A DNA stretch of 64,000 bases from Streptomyces galbus (GTDB lineage: Bacteria > Actinomycetota > Actinomycetes > Streptomycetales > Streptomycetaceae), in contig NZ_SZPR01000015.1 of the NCBI RefSeq assembly GCF_005280195.1, positions 78,700 through 142,699 of the forward strand, written 5' to 3'. This document shows positions 15,211 through 24,271 of this stretch, one piece after another (the stretch's first letter is position 1; every line of letters begins with the position of its first letter). Under the pieces are notes generated by a model, which ran no database searches, was not told the origin of the DNA, and saw only the letters and a list, made by a program, of their open reading frames with translations. Position numbers and translations under genes: made by a program.

Positions 15211-17457
15211 TCAGCTCGTCAGGTACCGCTGCAGCCAGTCCGCGGCCGCCCGCCGGAACAGCCGGCGGTTGGGGGCGCGCTGGAAGTCGTGCCCCTCGTC
15301 GAGCAGCGTGAGCAGCTCGGCGGTGCGCCCCCGCGCGCGGGCCGCGCGGACGAACTGCTCCGACTCCTGCGGCGGGACATTGGTGTCGTGCTCGCCGTGC
15401 ACGGCCAGCACCGGGGCCCGCAGCGCGTCGATGCGGCTCATCGGCGACAGCGCGCGCAACAGGTCGCGGTCCCGCTCCGGGTGGCCGTACTTGTGGGCCG
15501 CCGACTGCGCGATCCACGGCTCGGTGCCCTCGAAGAACGTCAGCAGGTCGGACATGCCGCACACCGCCACCCCGGTCCGGAACAGGTCCGGGTGCCACAC
15601 CAGCGAGGCGAAGGTGAGGTAGCCGCCGTAGGAGCGGCCCATGACGGCCAGCCGCGAGGGGTCGGCCGGCCCGGCGAGGACCGCGTGGGCGGCGCAGTCC
15701 GCCACGTCGTCGAGCGCGGCGAAGCGGCCCTCGCCCAGGTCGGCGTCGACGAAGGAGCGCCCGTGCCCCGAGGAGCCGCGGACGTCCGGGGCGAACACGT
15801 CGAGACCCCGGCCGAGGATCTCGTGGTACAGCGGGTTGAAGACGGGACGCTCCTGCTCCTCCGGGCCGCCGTGCAGGTGGATCACGCAGGGCGCCGGTTC
15901 GCCCGGGTCCCGTCCGGGCGCGCGGTAGTACCAGCCGTGCAGCGACAGCCCGTCCCGCGCGGTGGGACGCAGCGGCACCGGCCGCGTGGGCGGGCGGCCC
16001 GGCGGAACGGCGTCCTCGTCCCGGGAGGACCAGGGGGTGCGCAGCAGGGAGGTGCCGCCGGACAGCCACCACACGCCGGGGCGGCGCTGGGAGCCGGACA
16101 GGGCGAGCACCAGGCCCGCGCCGCCCGCCGGGACGATCCGGGTGACGACCTCGTGCGGCAGGGGCACCGGCCGGGGCGCACCGGCGGGGGAGTCGGCCGC
16201 CCCGGCGGGGGCGTCGACGACGTCCAGCTCGGTGGCTCCGCCGACGTTCCAGGCCAGTACCGCGGTCCGACCGTCCCGGCCGAAGCCCAGCAGCTCCAGG
16301 TCGCAGCCGTCGCGCTCGGCGGCGACGGACCAGCCGTGCACGTGGCCCTCAGCGTCCAGGGACGCGGCGACCAGGGCGGCGAACTCCCGGTGGGCGTTGC
16401 TGCGCAGCCACAGGGTGTCCCCCTGCGGCGAGAACCGGCCGATCCACGGGTCGCCGTCGGCCACCGGCACCACGTAGGTCGGGGTGGCGTCGGCGGTGCG
16501 CAGGACGACGGCCTCCCGCCGCCCGCGCGGCCCCCGGCGCAGCAGGGCCAGCGAGCCGTCGCGGCTGAGGTCGCACACGCGCAGGGTCGCCGCGTCCGCC
16601 TCGGTGGCGAGCAGCACGGGGGCGCCGATCCCGTCCGGGTCGAGCAGGTAGGCGGACAGGCCGTCCGCGAAGCCGGGCGAGGTGCCCGCGCCGGTCTCGT
16701 CCTGCCCGTGGCCGGTGAGGGCCGCGAACGGGGACGTGGGCGCCGGTGCGGTGGCTCCCGCGTCGTAGCGGGCCCCGGCGCCCAGGAGGACGGCGGTACC
16801 GTCCCGGCTCGACCAGCCGGCCGGCAGGCCGTCGGGGTCCCCGCCCGCGGCGGTCACGGTCACGGGCGCTCCGTAGGGCGCCGTCGGGACGGCGACGGTC
16901 ACGGCGAGGGCCGAGCCGTCGTGCGCCCAGCAGCCCAGGTACGCAGAGGTGCCCGGCTCGGCCCCGGCGAGGATGTGCCGGTCGGTGCCGTCGGGCCGTA
17001 CGCACAGCACGCGGGTGTGCTCGCCCCCGCCGGGCGCCGTGGTGTAGGCGATCCAGCGGCCGTCGGGGGACCAGGACACCTCACGGACGGGGTCGGGTCC
17101 CGCGTCTAGCAGCCGTACGTCGTCGCCCGCCACGGGGCCCGCCCACAGCTGGGGCACACCGCCGCGGTCGCAGATGAACGCCACCTGGTCCCCGCGCGGG
17201 TCGGCCGACGGGTACCAGCAGCCGTGCGAGGTGAGCCGGGTGGTGGGTTCGCGCGGGCCGCGGGCGTCCGCCAGCGGGGCCCGCGCCGGAGCGGCGTACG
17301 CCTGGCCCCGCCCGTCCGCGCCGTCCGGACCCGCATCCGGCTGCCGGGGCAGCGGGTGCGGCCCGGACGGTGGGTACGCGGCGGGCCGCGGCGCGTCGGG
17401 CCGTCGGCCGAACGCCGCCGGTCCGCTGCCGTAGGTGGTGGGGCGCGCTTCGGTCAT
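15211..17457 (-). CDS. S9 family prolyl-oligopeptidase/acylaminoacyl-peptidase
   Basis: A 748-residue serine peptidase of family S9 with an N-terminal beta-propeller (WD40-like repeats such as PDGRWIAYTT and FSPQGDTLWLRS, about residues 90-500) and a C-terminal alpha/beta hydrolase domain. The triad is Ser609 (GRSYGGYLTF), Asp691 (HGEHDTN) and His723 (DEGHDFQ). The first 80 residues are Pro/Ala/Arg-rich and disordered. No signal peptide, so cytoplasmic. The ATG overlaps the stop of the upstream amidotransferase gene (ATGA), so the two are co-translated. It probably cleaves short or N-blocked peptides, plausibly the product of the adjacent ligase/amidotransferase pair. An in-frame ATG at 17478 is the alternative start. 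Confidence 0.92.
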   Translation of the reverse strand: MTEARPTTYGSGPAAFGRRPDAPRPAAYPPSGPHPLPRQPDAGPDGADGRGQAYAAPARAPLADARGPREPTTRLTSHGCWYPSADPRGDQVAFICDRGGVPQLWAGPVAGDDVRLLDAGPDPVREVSWSPDGRWIAYTTAPGGGEHTRVLCVRPDGTDRHILAGAEPGTSAYLGCWAHDGSALAVTVAVPTAPYGAPVTVTAAGGDPDGLPAGWSSRDGTAVLLGAGARYDAGATAPAPTSPFAALTGHGQDETGAGTSPGFADGLSAYLLDPDGIGAPVLLATEADAATLRVCDLSRDGSLALLRRGPRGRREAVVLRTADATPTYVVPVADGDPWIGRFSPQGDTLWLRSNAHREFAALVAASLDAEGHVHGWSVAAERDGCDLELLGFGRDGRTAVLAWNVGGATELDVVDAPAGAADSPAGAPRPVPLPHEVVTRIVPAGGAGLVLALSGSQRRPGVWWLSGGTSLLRTPWSSRDEDAVPPGRPPTRPVPLRPTARDGLSLHGWYYRAPGRDPGEPAPCVIHLHGGPEEQERPVFNPLYHEILGRGLDVFAPDVRGSSGHGRSFVDADLGEGRFAALDDVADCAAHAVLAGPADPSRLAVMGRSYGGYLTFASLVWHPDLFRTGVAVCGMSDLLTFFEGTEPWIAQSAAHKYGHPERDRDLLRALSPMSRIDALRAPVLAVHGEHDTNVPPQESEQFVRAARARGRTAELLTLLDEGHDFQRAPNRRLFRRAAADWLQRYLTS

Positions 17458-19235
17458 ATCCCGTGCGTCTGAAGCCATATCTCCAGCAGAGCAGCCTGCC
17501 ACAGGGCGTTCGCCCCGCGCCGGGTGCGGTGGTCGTCGGGGGCGGACAGGAGTTCGTCGACGTAGCCGTCCCGGTAGAGGCCGCGCCCCCGGGCCTCGGG
17601 GGCGTGCAGCGCCTCCCGCACGCGCTGGAGGACGGGGCCGGCCATGTGGGTGATCGCCGGGACCGGGAAGTACCCCTTGGGCCGGTCGACGACCTCGCGG
17701 GGCAGCATCTTGCGGCCCGCCTCCTTCAGCACGCCCTTGCCGCCGTCGGCCAGCTTCAGCTCCGGCGGGCAGGCGGCGGCCAGCTCCACCAGCTCGTGGT
17801 CGAGGAACGGCACGCGGGCCTCCAGGCCCCAGTCCATGGTCATGTTGTCGACGCGCTTGACCGGGTCGTCCACGAGCATCACGTGGGTGTCCAGGCGCAG
17901 CGCGGCGTCGAGCGTGGTCTCGGCGCCCGGCGCGGCCATGTGCTCCTGCACGAAGCGCGCGGAGACGTCGTCCGGGGCCAGCATCGCGGGCTGCAGGATC
18001 TTCGCCAGGTCGGCGTGCGAGCGGTCGAAGTACGTCTCGGCGTACTGGTCCGCGGCACGGTGGCGGGGAGCGGCGGCGATGTCCGGGTACCAGTGGTAGC
18101 CGGCGAACACCTCGTCGGCGCCCTGGCCGCTCTGCACGACCTTGACCTCCTTGGACACCTGCTCGGACAGCAGGTGGAAGGCGACCACGTCGTGGCTGAT
18201 CATCGGCTCGCTCATGGCGGCGACCGCGGAGTCCAGCGCCGCGGACACCCGCGCGGAGGGCACCGTGAGCTGGTGGTGGTCGGTGGCGAACTCTCTGGCC
18301 ACGAGGTCCGAGTAGTGGAACTCGTCCCCCTCGGCGCCGCCCTCGGACTCGAAGCCGACGCTGAAGGTGGCCAGGTCGCGCTGTCCCTCGTCGGCGAGCA
18401 GCGCCACGATCAGGCTGGAGTCGAGGCCGCCGGAGAGCAGCACGCCCACCGGCACGTCGGCGACCATCCGGCGCCGGACGGCGGTGCGCAGCGCCTCGAG
18501 GACCGCGTCGCGCCACTCGTCGGGGCCCATGCCCTCGTGCTCGGGGCGGCGGGTGTACGACGGCTGCCAGTACCGGTGGTCGCGGTGGCTGCCGTCGGGC
18601 TCGACGACGCGGACCGTCGCCGGGGGCAGCTTGCGCACGCCCTGCAGCACGGTGCGGGGCGCGGCGACCGTCGCGTGCCAGCTGAAGTACTGGTGGAGGG
18701 CGACCGGGTCCAGGCCGGTGTCGACGTCGCCGGCCGCCAGCAGGGCCGGCAGCGACGAGGCGAACCGCAGCCGGCCGGGGGTCTCGGCCAGGTACATCGG
18801 TTTGATGCCGAGCCGGTCGCGGGCCAGCACCAGGCGTCCGGTCCGGTGCTCGAAGACGGCGAAGGCGAACATGCCGTGAAAGTGCTGCACGCAGTCGGTG
18901 CCCCACTGCTGGTACGCCTTGAGCACGACCTCCGTGTCGGAGGTGGACGCGAAGCGGTGGCCGAGGCCGGTCAGTTCCTCGCGCAGCTGCCGGTAGTTGT
19001 AGACGCAGCCGTTGAAGACACCGGTGACGCCCTGCTCGGCGTCGGTCATCGGCTGGGCGCCGCGCTCGGACAGGTCGATGATCTTCAGCCGCCGGTGGCC
19101 CAGCGCCACCGGGCCGTGCGACCAGGTTCCCTCGTCGTCGGGCCCGCGGGCGGCCATCCGGTCCGTCATCCGCTCCACGGCCGCGAGATCGGGCCTGCGG
19201 CCGTCGAAGCGCATCTCACCGCACAGTCCGCACAT
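17454..19235 (-). CDS. Glutamine-hydrolysing asparagine-synthase-type amidotransferase
   Basis: A 593-residue two-domain enzyme: an N-terminal class II glutaminase (Cys2 in MCGLCGEMRFDG, RGPDDEG, and NGCVYNYRQLREEL with the NG pair) and a C-terminal asparagine synthase domain with the PPi loop LLSGGLDSSLIVALL. The ATG at 19235 was chosen because the nucleophile must follow the initiator Met; a GTG one codon earlier would bury it. It closely resembles the AsnB-like enzymes annotated as N-acetylglutaminylglutamine amidotransferase, which amidate a dipeptide for osmoprotection. It follows a GCS2-type ligase and a 30-codon ORF and overlaps an S9 peptidase. This context suggests amidation of a short gamma- or alpha-glutamyl peptide (inference). 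Confidence 0.88.
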   Translation of the reverse strand: MCGLCGEMRFDGRRPDLAAVERMTDRMAARGPDDEGTWSHGPVALGHRRLKIIDLSERGAQPMTDAEQGVTGVFNGCVYNYRQLREELTGLGHRFASTSDTEVVLKAYQQWGTDCVQHFHGMFAFAVFEHRTGRLVLARDRLGIKPMYLAETPGRLRFASSLPALLAAGDVDTGLDPVALHQYFSWHATVAAPRTVLQGVRKLPPATVRVVEPDGSHRDHRYWQPSYTRRPEHEGMGPDEWRDAVLEALRTAVRRRMVADVPVGVLLSGGLDSSLIVALLADEGQRDLATFSVGFESEGGAEGDEFHYSDLVAREFATDHHQLTVPSARVSAALDSAVAAMSEPMISHDVVAFHLLSEQVSKEVKVVQSGQGADEVFAGYHWYPDIAAAPRHRAADQYAETYFDRSHADLAKILQPAMLAPDDVSARFVQEHMAAPGAETTLDAALRLDTHVMLVDDPVKRVDNMTMDWGLEARVPFLDHELVELAAACPPELKLADGGKGVLKEAGRKMLPREVVDRPKGYFPVPAITHMAGPVLQRVREALHAPEARGRGLYRDGYVDELLSAPDDHRTRRGANALWQAALLEIWLQTHGI

Positions 19236-19327
19236 CACGCATCACCCCGCCGCCGGGTGTACGAGGCCCGCGCCGAAGGCGTGGGGGCGGACCTGCTGGT
19301 CGGGACCTGAGCCGGACTGGTCGGCAT
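19235..19327 (-). CDS. Possible 30-aa coupled peptide (small ORF)
   Basis: A short ORF between the carboxylate-amine ligase and the amidotransferase. The ATG at 19327 has AAAGGAG 11 bases upstream, and its TGA at 19235-19237 overlaps the amidotransferase ATG (TGATG). The peptide begins MPTSPAQVPTSRSAP and ends YTRRRGDA, basic and rich in Pro/Ser/Thr/Arg. No hydrophobic helix. It may be a coupling ORF that feeds ribosomes to the amidotransferase, or a genuine peptide substrate of the operon. Evidence is only positional. Confidence 0.4.
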   Translation of the reverse strand: MPTSPAQVPTSRSAPTPSARASYTRRRGDA

Positions 19328-19432
19328 GGCGGGTGCATCTCCTTTGATCGGGGGACCGGGACGAGCGGTCCGTGGGGTGGTCCGTCGGGTGGGGAGGGAA
19401 GCAGGGGGTGACGGGCACACGCTCGGGCCGCC

Positions 19433-20623
19433 TCACGCGCCGGGCAGTGCGGCCGGCGGGGTGCCGAGGGTGCCGTTGACGTTCAGCCGCGCGGAGGTGA
19501 GCGGGGCGGCGGCCGGGGCGGGCCGGCGGCGCCGGGTGCGCTCGCCCCGGGTCTCCGCGATCGCCAGGTCGGTCCCGGCCAGCAGGTCCTCGCGCTGGGC
19601 CGTACGGCGGATGCGGTGGGCGGCGCTGCCGTCCCGGAGGGCCCGCTCCGCGAGGGCGCGCACGGTGTCCCAGTCGCCGTTGGCCTCCAGCGTCGGCCGC
19701 AGCCGGCGCAGCATGCCGCGCACGACGTCGGCGGCCGGGGCCTCGTGGCGGGTCTCCGGGTCGACCAGGGCCCCTTCCAGGCCCGAGCGGGCGGCCCGCC
19801 AGGTGGCGGCGCGCAGCCACTCGTGACGGCCGTCGCAGGGGCGCGCATCCGAGGTCCCGAGCCGCTGGAGGGCGTCCATGACCAGGGCGCGGAACAGTCC
19901 GGCGACCAGCACCGCCGTCTCGGCGCGCGGGCAGGCGTCGCAGATGCGCAGTTCGAGGGTGCTGAGGTGGTCGGAGGGGCGGACGTCGTAGTAGATCATC
20001 CCCGGGTCGCTGATGACGCCGGAGTCGATCAGCCCCCGCACGGACCGGTCGTAGGCGTCGGCGTCGGCGTAGCAGCCGATCGGTCCGGCGGTGGGCCAGC
20101 GCTGCCAGAGCATGGTCCGCCAGCTCGCGTAGCCGGTGTCCTCGCCCTGCCAGAACGGGGAGGAGGCCGACAGCGCGAGCAAGGTGTGCAGCGACGGCGA
20201 CACCTCGCACATGACACGGACGGCCGTGTCGCGGTCCGGGACGTCCACGTGGACGTGGGCCCCGCAGATGAGCTGCTCGTCGGCGAGCAGCCGGTACTCG
20301 TCGACCATGTGCTCGTAACGGGACCCGCCGGTCGGGAAGCTCGACGCGGGGCGGGCCAGGGGCACCGTGCCGGCGGCGACCACGGCCAGACCGTGCGCCG
20401 AGGCCGCCCGGTCCAGCCGCCGCCTGCTGCCCACCAGGTCGTCGTACAGCGTGTCCAGCGTCGTGTGCACGGCGCTGTTGGACTCCACGGCCGCCTGCTG
20501 CAACTCGGTCGTGAAGGTGTCTGCGGGCAGTCTCTCCAGCACCTGGTCGGCCCGTGGCACGAGCTGCCCGGTCTCGATCTCCACCAGGTGGAACTCTTCC
20601 TCCACGCCGATACGCACGGTCAC
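19433..20623 (-). CDS. Carboxylate-amine ligase, glutamate-cysteine ligase type 2 (YbdK-like)
   Basis: A 396-residue ATP-dependent ligase of the GCS2/YbdK family. The N-terminal RIGVEEEFHLV is the conserved opening. The central ADEQLICGAHVHVDVPD carries the metal/substrate His cluster, and LELRICDACPRAETAVL lies in the second half. The family joins the carboxylate of Glu (or a related acid) to an amine. I chose GTG 20623, six bases after GAGGAG; another GTG at 20629 is in frame. The last 35 residues are low complexity. First gene of an operon with the small ORF, amidotransferase and S9 peptidase, 105 bases upstream of the small ORF. The substrate could be glutamate plus an amino acid. Confidence 0.9.
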   Translation of the reverse strand: MTVRIGVEEEFHLVEIETGQLVPRADQVLERLPADTFTTELQQAAVESNSAVHTTLDTLYDDLVGSRRRLDRAASAHGLAVVAAGTVPLARPASSFPTGGSRYEHMVDEYRLLADEQLICGAHVHVDVPDRDTAVRVMCEVSPSLHTLLALSASSPFWQGEDTGYASWRTMLWQRWPTAGPIGCYADADAYDRSVRGLIDSGVISDPGMIYYDVRPSDHLSTLELRICDACPRAETAVLVAGLFRALVMDALQRLGTSDARPCDGRHEWLRAATWRAARSGLEGALVDPETRHEAPAADVVRGMLRRLRPTLEANGDWDTVRALAERALRDGSAAHRIRRTAQREDLLAGTDLAIAETRGERTRRRRPAPAAAPLTSARLNVNGTLGTPPAALPGA

Positions 20624-20832
20624 GACCACTCCTCGGAACGACGGGCTCGAATCGGCCCGAATGGGTGCCCTTCGGAGTTCCCCGCTGACCGGTGCTCAAT
20701 CATGAACGCTCTTTCGAGCGGCGGATCGGTCAAGTGAGCGCACGCGTACGGGGAGTGACCCCGCGCGGCGTGAACCCGCCGGACAGCGCCCCCCGTCCCG
20801 GATACCCGGCGCCGACAGCCGTCAGTCGGGGG

Positions 20833-23268
20833 TCAGTCGCCGGCGCGCTGCGACGGGAGGCTGATGTGCAGCGCACAGACGTCGTCGCGGTGTTCGGTCA
20901 CGGCGAGCGCGGCGTGCAGGGCGGGCAGGCTGTCCGCCTCGGCGGTGTGCAGCAGGGCCTCGGCCGCCGTGGCCAGCGTCTCCAGCCCCGTCCGCAGGTC
21001 CTGCCCGGGGCGCTCGATCAGCCCGTCCGTGAAGAACAACAGCTGGTCCTCGTCCTGGAGTCGCAGGGTGGCCTCGCCGAACACCGGGGTCTCGGTGGCG
21101 CCGAGCAGGATGCCCGCCGGGCGCTCGACGGTCCGGGCCCGGCCGTCCCGGACCAGCAGGGGCGGCAGATGGCCCGCCTGGGCCCAGGTGAGGACGCGGT
21201 CGGCGGGACGGTAGCGGGCCACGGTCATGGTGGCCGTGGTGTGCTTGCCGGACGGCGAGTTCAGGTGCATCAGCAGGGCGTTGAGACGGGTCAGCGCGTC
21301 GGTGAGGGAGGACCCGGTGACGATCATGCCCTTGGCGGTGAAGCGCAACTGCGCCATCGTCGCCACCGCGCTGATGCCGTGGCCCATCACGTCACCGATG
21401 ACGAACAGGGCGTCGCCGTCGGGCAGTTCGACGGCGCTGTACCAGTCGCCGCCCACGCTGATCCCGCGCTCCGCCGGGTGGTACAGGGCGTTGGACCACA
21501 GACCGGCGAGCCGCGTGGGGCCGGTCGGCAGCGGCAGCAGCGCCTGCTGCAGCCGGGCGGCCATCCGGCGCTCCGCCTGGAGCAGGCCGCGCTGCGCGGA
21601 GACCGCGCGTTCGCTGCTCAGCAGGGCGAGTTCGGCGTCCCGCTGGCCGGAGAGGTCCTGGAAGAAACCGTGCACCTCCAGCGGCGTACCGTCCGCGTCG
21701 GTCACCGCCTCGGCGACGATGCGCAGGTGACGCACCCCGCCGCGGGTGGTGATGCGGAACGGCTGGTCGATCGCGTCGCCGTCGCTCAGCAGCCGCTGGG
21801 CCGCGTCGGTGAGCTGCGGCAGGTCCTCGGGCAGGACGTGCTCGGGCAGGTCCTCCAGCCGCATCGGGCCGAGGCTCTCGTCCCGGTCGAAGATGGTGAA
21901 CACGTGCGGGGACCAGGTGATGGTGTCGGTCACCAGGTCCCAGTCGGCCCAGCCGAGGTTGCCCAGGCGCTGCACGGCGGCCAGCCGGCGCTCCTGCCGG
22001 TCGACGACGTCGTGGCGGATCCAGGACACCACCAGGTGGTGGCCCAGCCGGGACACCCGCAGCGAGTAGCTGGAGTGGTGCGGGACGCCGGCCACGACCT
22101 CCTCGTAGGTGAACGGCCCGCTCGCGAACGGCTTGCCGGTCGCGAGGACCTCCTGGTAGCCCTCCCACAACTCCGTTCCGGCGAAGGTCGGGTAGCACTC
22201 CAGCACTCTCAGTCCGACCAGTCCGCGTCCCCGGCGGCCCGCGACGTCCACCGACTCGGGCGCCGCCGCCTCGATGCGGAAGTCCTCCAGGGTGCCGTCC
22301 GGTCCGTGCAGGGGAGCGAGCAGGATCACCGACCCGGGCAGGGCGTCGAGGATCTGCTGCACGCTGTCGACGGACGGGTCGCGGTGCGGCGGCGCCGAGT
22401 CGAGCGTCGCCATCCGGCCGGCGCACAACTGCACCGCTCCGACGAGCAGTTCGCGCTCCACGGGGGTGAACGGCCGGTCGGTGCCGCGCAGGACGGCGAC
22501 GACCTCGTCGACCTCGCCCCCGGCCTCCACCGGCAGCCAGGCCCGCGCGGGCCACCGGCGCGCGGCGCCGTCGGGCACGTCGTAGGCCTCGTGCGCCTCG
22601 GGCCCCTCCACCCAGACCGGCTTGGGCCCCTGCTGCGGATCGCGGGCGGACGCCCGCCCGCCGGCGCCCGGGCCGTCCCACCGGGCCGCCTCGACCACGT
22701 CCACACCGGCGTGGCCGGTCAGCCGCATCCCGTCGCCGGTCGCGCTGTAGACCAGGACGGCCTCGATCCCGGCGCCGCCCGCCAGGTGGTCCAGCAGGCA
22801 GTGCGCGAGCGCCTGCCGGTCCCGCACCGTGGCCAGCCCCAGGCCCAGCCGGCCCAGCAGCAGGGCGGCCTCGCGGGCGGAACCGGGGGCGGCGCCCGGC
22901 TCGGCCGGCCCGGCGGGAACCAGGTACTGCTCGGACGCGAACGCCGAACCACCGGGCACGGGCTGCGGACGCCGCCGCCGTCGCCCGCGCCGGCCCCGCA
23001 GCGGACGGATGGCCCCCAGGGTCAGCCAGCACTCCTCGACGAGCGTGCGGTCGGCGGCGACGGACCGCTCGAGGAGCTGCTCGTAGGCATCCTCCGCGGA
23101 GCAGCCCTCCTGCACCATCACGGCACCCTTGGCGCGCTCCAGCACGGGCAGCAGCGCGGCGACCCGTTGCAGGTCGACGATCTCGGCCCGCTGGCGGGCC
23201 ACCACCTTGGCCAGGGCGGAGGACTCGGACCCCGCCTGCTGCCGGAGCGGCTCTTCCCGTGGCGTCAC
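20833..23268 (-). CDS. ANTAR-GAF-PAS-PAS-PP2C phosphatase (SpoIIE type)
   Basis: A multidomain serine phosphatase of 811 aa. Order: N-terminal ANTAR-like helices (VLERAKGAVMVQEGCSAEDA, about residues 50-70), a GAF domain (about 125-275), PAS1 (about 290-410), PAS2 (LGWADWDLVTDTITWSPHV, about 425-540) and SpoIIE-type PP2C (about 580-800). The PP2C motifs GGDWYS, VIGDVMGHG and FFTDGLIE are intact. It should dephosphorylate a STAS anti-anti-sigma factor in response to a small ligand or redox cue. The ANTAR segment is unusual at the N-terminus of a phosphatase. The start is uncertain: GTG 23268 is used, with no strong ribosome site; longer starts reach 23406. Confidence 0.88.
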   Translation of the reverse strand: MTPREEPLRQQAGSESSALAKVVARQRAEIVDLQRVAALLPVLERAKGAVMVQEGCSAEDAYEQLLERSVAADRTLVEECWLTLGAIRPLRGRRGRRRRRPQPVPGGSAFASEQYLVPAGPAEPGAAPGSAREAALLLGRLGLGLATVRDRQALAHCLLDHLAGGAGIEAVLVYSATGDGMRLTGHAGVDVVEAARWDGPGAGGRASARDPQQGPKPVWVEGPEAHEAYDVPDGAARRWPARAWLPVEAGGEVDEVVAVLRGTDRPFTPVERELLVGAVQLCAGRMATLDSAPPHRDPSVDSVQQILDALPGSVILLAPLHGPDGTLEDFRIEAAAPESVDVAGRRGRGLVGLRVLECYPTFAGTELWEGYQEVLATGKPFASGPFTYEEVVAGVPHHSSYSLRVSRLGHHLVVSWIRHDVVDRQERRLAAVQRLGNLGWADWDLVTDTITWSPHVFTIFDRDESLGPMRLEDLPEHVLPEDLPQLTDAAQRLLSDGDAIDQPFRITTRGGVRHLRIVAEAVTDADGTPLEVHGFFQDLSGQRDAELALLSSERAVSAQRGLLQAERRMAARLQQALLPLPTGPTRLAGLWSNALYHPAERGISVGGDWYSAVELPDGDALFVIGDVMGHGISAVATMAQLRFTAKGMIVTGSSLTDALTRLNALLMHLNSPSGKHTTATMTVARYRPADRVLTWAQAGHLPPLLVRDGRARTVERPAGILLGATETPVFGEATLRLQDEDQLLFFTDGLIERPGQDLRTGLETLATAAEALLHTAEADSLPALHAALAVTEHRDDVCALHISLPSQRAGD

Positions 23269-23489
23269 GCGTAGAGCATGGCACAGCGAAAGGCGCGGGT
23301 CAGCAGGGTGTGGACGGGGGAGGGGCGCACCGTGTAGAGGGATTCCCGCACGTCCGCGCGCCGGTACGCACGGGCCCGGACCCGCGTGGTCACCCGGTGC
23401 GATCACCGGCGACCGAGGGCGATCGAGGACGACCGGAGACGATGCGAAAATGCCTGGCGCGTGCGGGGCGGAAGGCGAAGACTCTCCCC

Positions 23490-24113
23490 ATGGCTGACAT
23501 GGGGGCGTTCCGTGAGGCGGTCACCGCATGGTCGGCCACGGGCTCCGAGGGCCGGGGCGACCTGGCCCGGGAGCTGGCCGCACGGCTGCCCGTCCGGTCG
23601 GCCGTCCTGCTCGAAGGGCTGAGCGACGCCGCCGCCGTCGACGCGCTGGCCGCGCGCCGCGGCCGGGACCTGGCCGCCGAGGGCGTCTGCGTGCTGCCGA
23701 TGGGCGGCGCGACCAACGTCGGCCGCTTCGCCCGCCTGCTTGGGCCGGCCGGCCTCGGCCTGCGCCTCACCGGCCTGTGCGACGCGGGGGAGCGCCGGTA
23801 CTACGACCGCGCCCTGGAGCACGCAGGGGCGGCCGGCGACGTCTTCGTGTGCGCCGCGGACCTGGAGGACGAACTGATCCGCGCCCTGGGCGTGCCGCGG
23901 GTGTGCGAACTCGTCCGGGCGCAGGGCGAGGAACGCCCCCTGCAGACCTTCCTGCACCAGCCCGCCCAGCAGGGCCGCCCCGCCCCGGAGCAGCTGAGGC
24001 GCTTTCTGGGCACGAAGTCGGGCCGGAAGATCCACTACGGCCGGGTCCTGGTCGAGGCGCTGGACCCGGACCGCACCCCCGCCCCGCTCGACCTCCTCCT
24101 CGCGCACGTCTGA
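23490..24113 (+). CDS. TOPRIM (OLD-like) domain protein
   Basis: A 207-residue protein built around a TOPRIM fold of the OLD-nuclease type. The acidic residues are in VLLEGLSDAAAVDAL (Glu) and LTGLCDAGERRYY (DxGE-like pair), with a Gly-rich VLPMGGATNVGRFARLLG between them. No ATPase domain is attached, so it resembles the stand-alone TOPRIM nucleotidyl transferase/hydrolase proteins common in Streptomyces. Such domains act on phosphodiester bonds or nucleotides with Mg; the substrate is unknown. ATG 23490 has only a weak GAAGG-type site; an ATG at 23442 is the alternative. Divergent from the ANTAR-PP2C gene. Confidence 0.82.
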   Translation: MADMGAFREAVTAWSATGSEGRGDLARELAARLPVRSAVLLEGLSDAAAVDALAARRGRDLAAEGVCVLPMGGATNVGRFARLLGPAGLGLRLTGLCDAGERRYYDRALEHAGAAGDVFVCAADLEDELIRALGVPRVCELVRAQGEERPLQTFLHQPAQQGRPAPEQLRRFLGTKSGRKIHYGRVLVEALDPDRTPAPLDLLLAHV

Positions 24114-24271
24114 GCGGGCCGCCCGGCCAGGACCGGCTCCCTGCGCGTCGACGCGTCGTACGAGCCGACGCACCGACGCACCGGCGCGCCGTACGCGTTA
24201 CCCTCCGTGGGACCGTGGCGTCCCAGACCGGGCGGTCGGCCCGAACCCTGGTTACTGAGAGACTGGTGCGC

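Noticed and set aside
15211..18906. Open minus-strand frame running from the S9 peptidase far into the amidotransferase gene
   Set aside because: Only the part from 17457 downwards has peptidase homology; the upstream extension is Arg/Pro/Gly-rich out-of-frame reading of the amidotransferase.
17454..19327. Lasso-peptide cluster (short ORF plus asparagine-synthase-like protein)
   Set aside because: The synthase carries a full glutaminase domain with Cys2, no RRE or transglutaminase-like protease is nearby, and the peptide has no leader/core pattern with a ring-forming acidic residue.
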